Source: JAVKDP01 sp040222185 (GTDB lineage Bacteria; Bacteroidota; Rhodothermia; Balneolales; Balneolaceae). From it: DNA of 6,146 bases. The stretch lies in assembly GCA_040222185.1 (NCBI GenBank), contig JAVKDP010000050.1:1-6146 (forward strand), read 5' to 3'. How positions within the stretch are numbered: position 1 is the first letter of the stretch; each line of letters starts with the position of its first letter. Shown here in pieces: positions 5,347 through 6,146 of this stretch. Under the pieces are notes generated by a model. The model saw nothing but the letters and a program-made list of their open reading frames with translations. It was not told the origin of the DNA and did not search any database. The translations under genes were made by a program, and so were the position numbers.

Positions 5347-6146
5347 TCAGAGGAAACTCTCCTACTCCTAATAGTTCTGCTACTTTTATACCAACCTCAG
5401 TATTATCCCACCAGCCAGTAAATTCAACAGCATGAGGCCCATACGCCATTAATGGAACAGGTATTCCTGTATGACCACCTGAAGTCCAGACAATTTCAAG
5501 CTCATTCATATCAGAGTTAGCGCCCTGTAATGTCATCCCTCCTGTTTCATGATCAGCGGTTACTACAACCAATGTTTCACCATCCTCTTTAGCGAAATTT
5601 AAAATCTGCTCAATAGCTGCATCAAAATCTTTTACTTCACGAAGCAGATAATCTGCATCATTACCATGACCAGCCCAATCAATCTGAGAGCCTTCTACCA
5701 TCAGGAAGAATCCCTCATCATTTGTGCTAAGCACTTCTATAGCCTTGGAAGTCATTTCTGCAAGGGTCGGTGTTCTATTCTCACTTGGCATACCTGAATT
5801 TGAAAATAAACCCAGGATTTGATCTCCATTTGATGAATTTAGCTCGTTAAGGTTCTGTACAAAATCATACCCTTTATCAATAAACATTTTGGTAAGATCT
5901 AAATCATCTTCTCTTGAACTTTCGTCAGCTGAAGAAGGCACAAAATAATCTAAACCACCACCAAGTATAATCTCGACATTTGAATCAAGGTATTGTTCTG
6001 CTATTTCAGCTTGCATACCACGAGAAACTACATGAGAAGCATAGCTTGCTGGGGTAGCATGGGTTATAGTTGATGTAGCTATAATTCCTGTACTCAATCC
6101 CTTTTCTTCGGCCATCTCCAGGATTGTTTTGCAAGCTCTTCCATCC
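5333..6146 (-). CDS. Alkaline phosphatase (PhoA superfamily), 5' end outside the window
   Basis: C-terminal 270 residues of an alkaline phosphatase, a secreted or periplasmic zinc/magnesium phosphomonoesterase that frees phosphate. The frame runs open to the window edge, so the signal peptide and nucleophile Ser (DSA motif) lie upstream; the ATG at 6115 is internal, since KTILE just before it continues the family pattern. Numbering from that Met, metal and active-site residues are present: H19 and T21 in ITHATPA, E141, D146 and H150 in VEGSQIDWAGH, D188-H189 in VVVTADHETGG, and H215 in GGHTGIP. By comparison with E. coli PhoA these match positions D153, T155, E322, D327, H331, D369, H370 and H412. 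His replaces D153 and Trp replaces K328, the pairing known from Vibrio and Antarctic TAB5 enzymes. Its stop overlaps the propeller gene tail by 14 bases. Control by phosphate is likely but cannot be seen here. Confidence 0.95.
   Translation of the reverse strand, partial: DGRACKTILEMAEEKGLSTGIIATSTITHATPASYASHVVSRGMQAEIAEQYLDSNVEIILGGGLDYFVPSSADESSREDDLDLTKMFIDKGYDFVQNLNELNSSNGDQILGLFSNSGMPSENRTPTLAEMTSKAIEVLSTNDEGFFLMVEGSQIDWAGHGNDADYLLREVKDFDAAIEQILNFAKEDGETLVVVTADHETGGMTLQGANSDMNELEIVWTSGGHTGIPVPLMAYGPHAVEFTGWWDNTEVGIKVAELLGVGEFPLIIEE

Noticed and set aside
5349..5360. AGAG-GAAA-CTCT hairpin just after the propeller stop codon
   Set aside because: The stem is only 4 bp and no T run follows, so it does not qualify as a terminator.
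1..6146. CRISPR array, tRNA, insertion sequence or prophage island
   Set aside because: No regularly spaced repeats, cloverleaf, transposase motif or terminal inverted repeats were found; the phage-type metallopeptidase stands alone.

Overview
The window looks like an ordinary chromosomal stretch from a low-GC (about 40% by eye) Gram-negative bacterium of the Bacteroidota/Balneolota kind. The reasons are the near absence of strong Shine-Dalgarno sequences, a lone TAnnTTTG-type -7 box, a DUF4920 periplasmic protein, a MATE transporter followed by a SUI1/eIF1-like protein, and an exported propeller lipoprotein. The phylum is an inference from style and gene content; no rRNA or marker gene is present.

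Layout. Bases 1-927 (+) are the 3' end of a large exported protein built from Ig-like (bacterial Big-1/invasin type) domains, closed by a good intrinsic terminator at 956-984. A two-gene + strand unit follows: a complete MATE-family efflux transporter (1001-2404) and, 4 bases later, a minimal 74-residue SUI1/eIF1-fold protein (2409-2633). Facing it on the - strand is another two-gene unit: a DUF4920 periplasmic protein (3649-3158) and then a zinc-metallopeptidase-like protein with a HELLH motif (3137-2646). The best terminator for this - strand unit lies inside the 3' end of the SUI1 coding region. An AT-rich divergent spacer (3650-3755) separates this unit from a + strand pair that overlap by 20 bases: a four-helix membrane protein of unknown function (3756-4175) and a propeller lipoprotein with an Asp box and a CDCC motif (4156-5346). 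The last gene, on the - strand (6146-5333), is an alkaline phosphatase whose 5' end lies outside the window; its tail overlaps that of the propeller gene by 14 bases.

How they fit together. Most products act in the envelope: surface Ig repeats, drug/cation export, a periplasmic DUF4920 protein, a membrane-anchored propeller and an exported phosphatase. I see no single pathway joining them. No gap longer than about 110 bases lacks a gene. I found no tRNA, rRNA, CRISPR array, insertion sequence or prophage boundary. I did not find a convincing new multi-gene system. The least explained parts are the membrane protein plus CDCC-propeller pair and the DUF4920 plus metallopeptidase pair.
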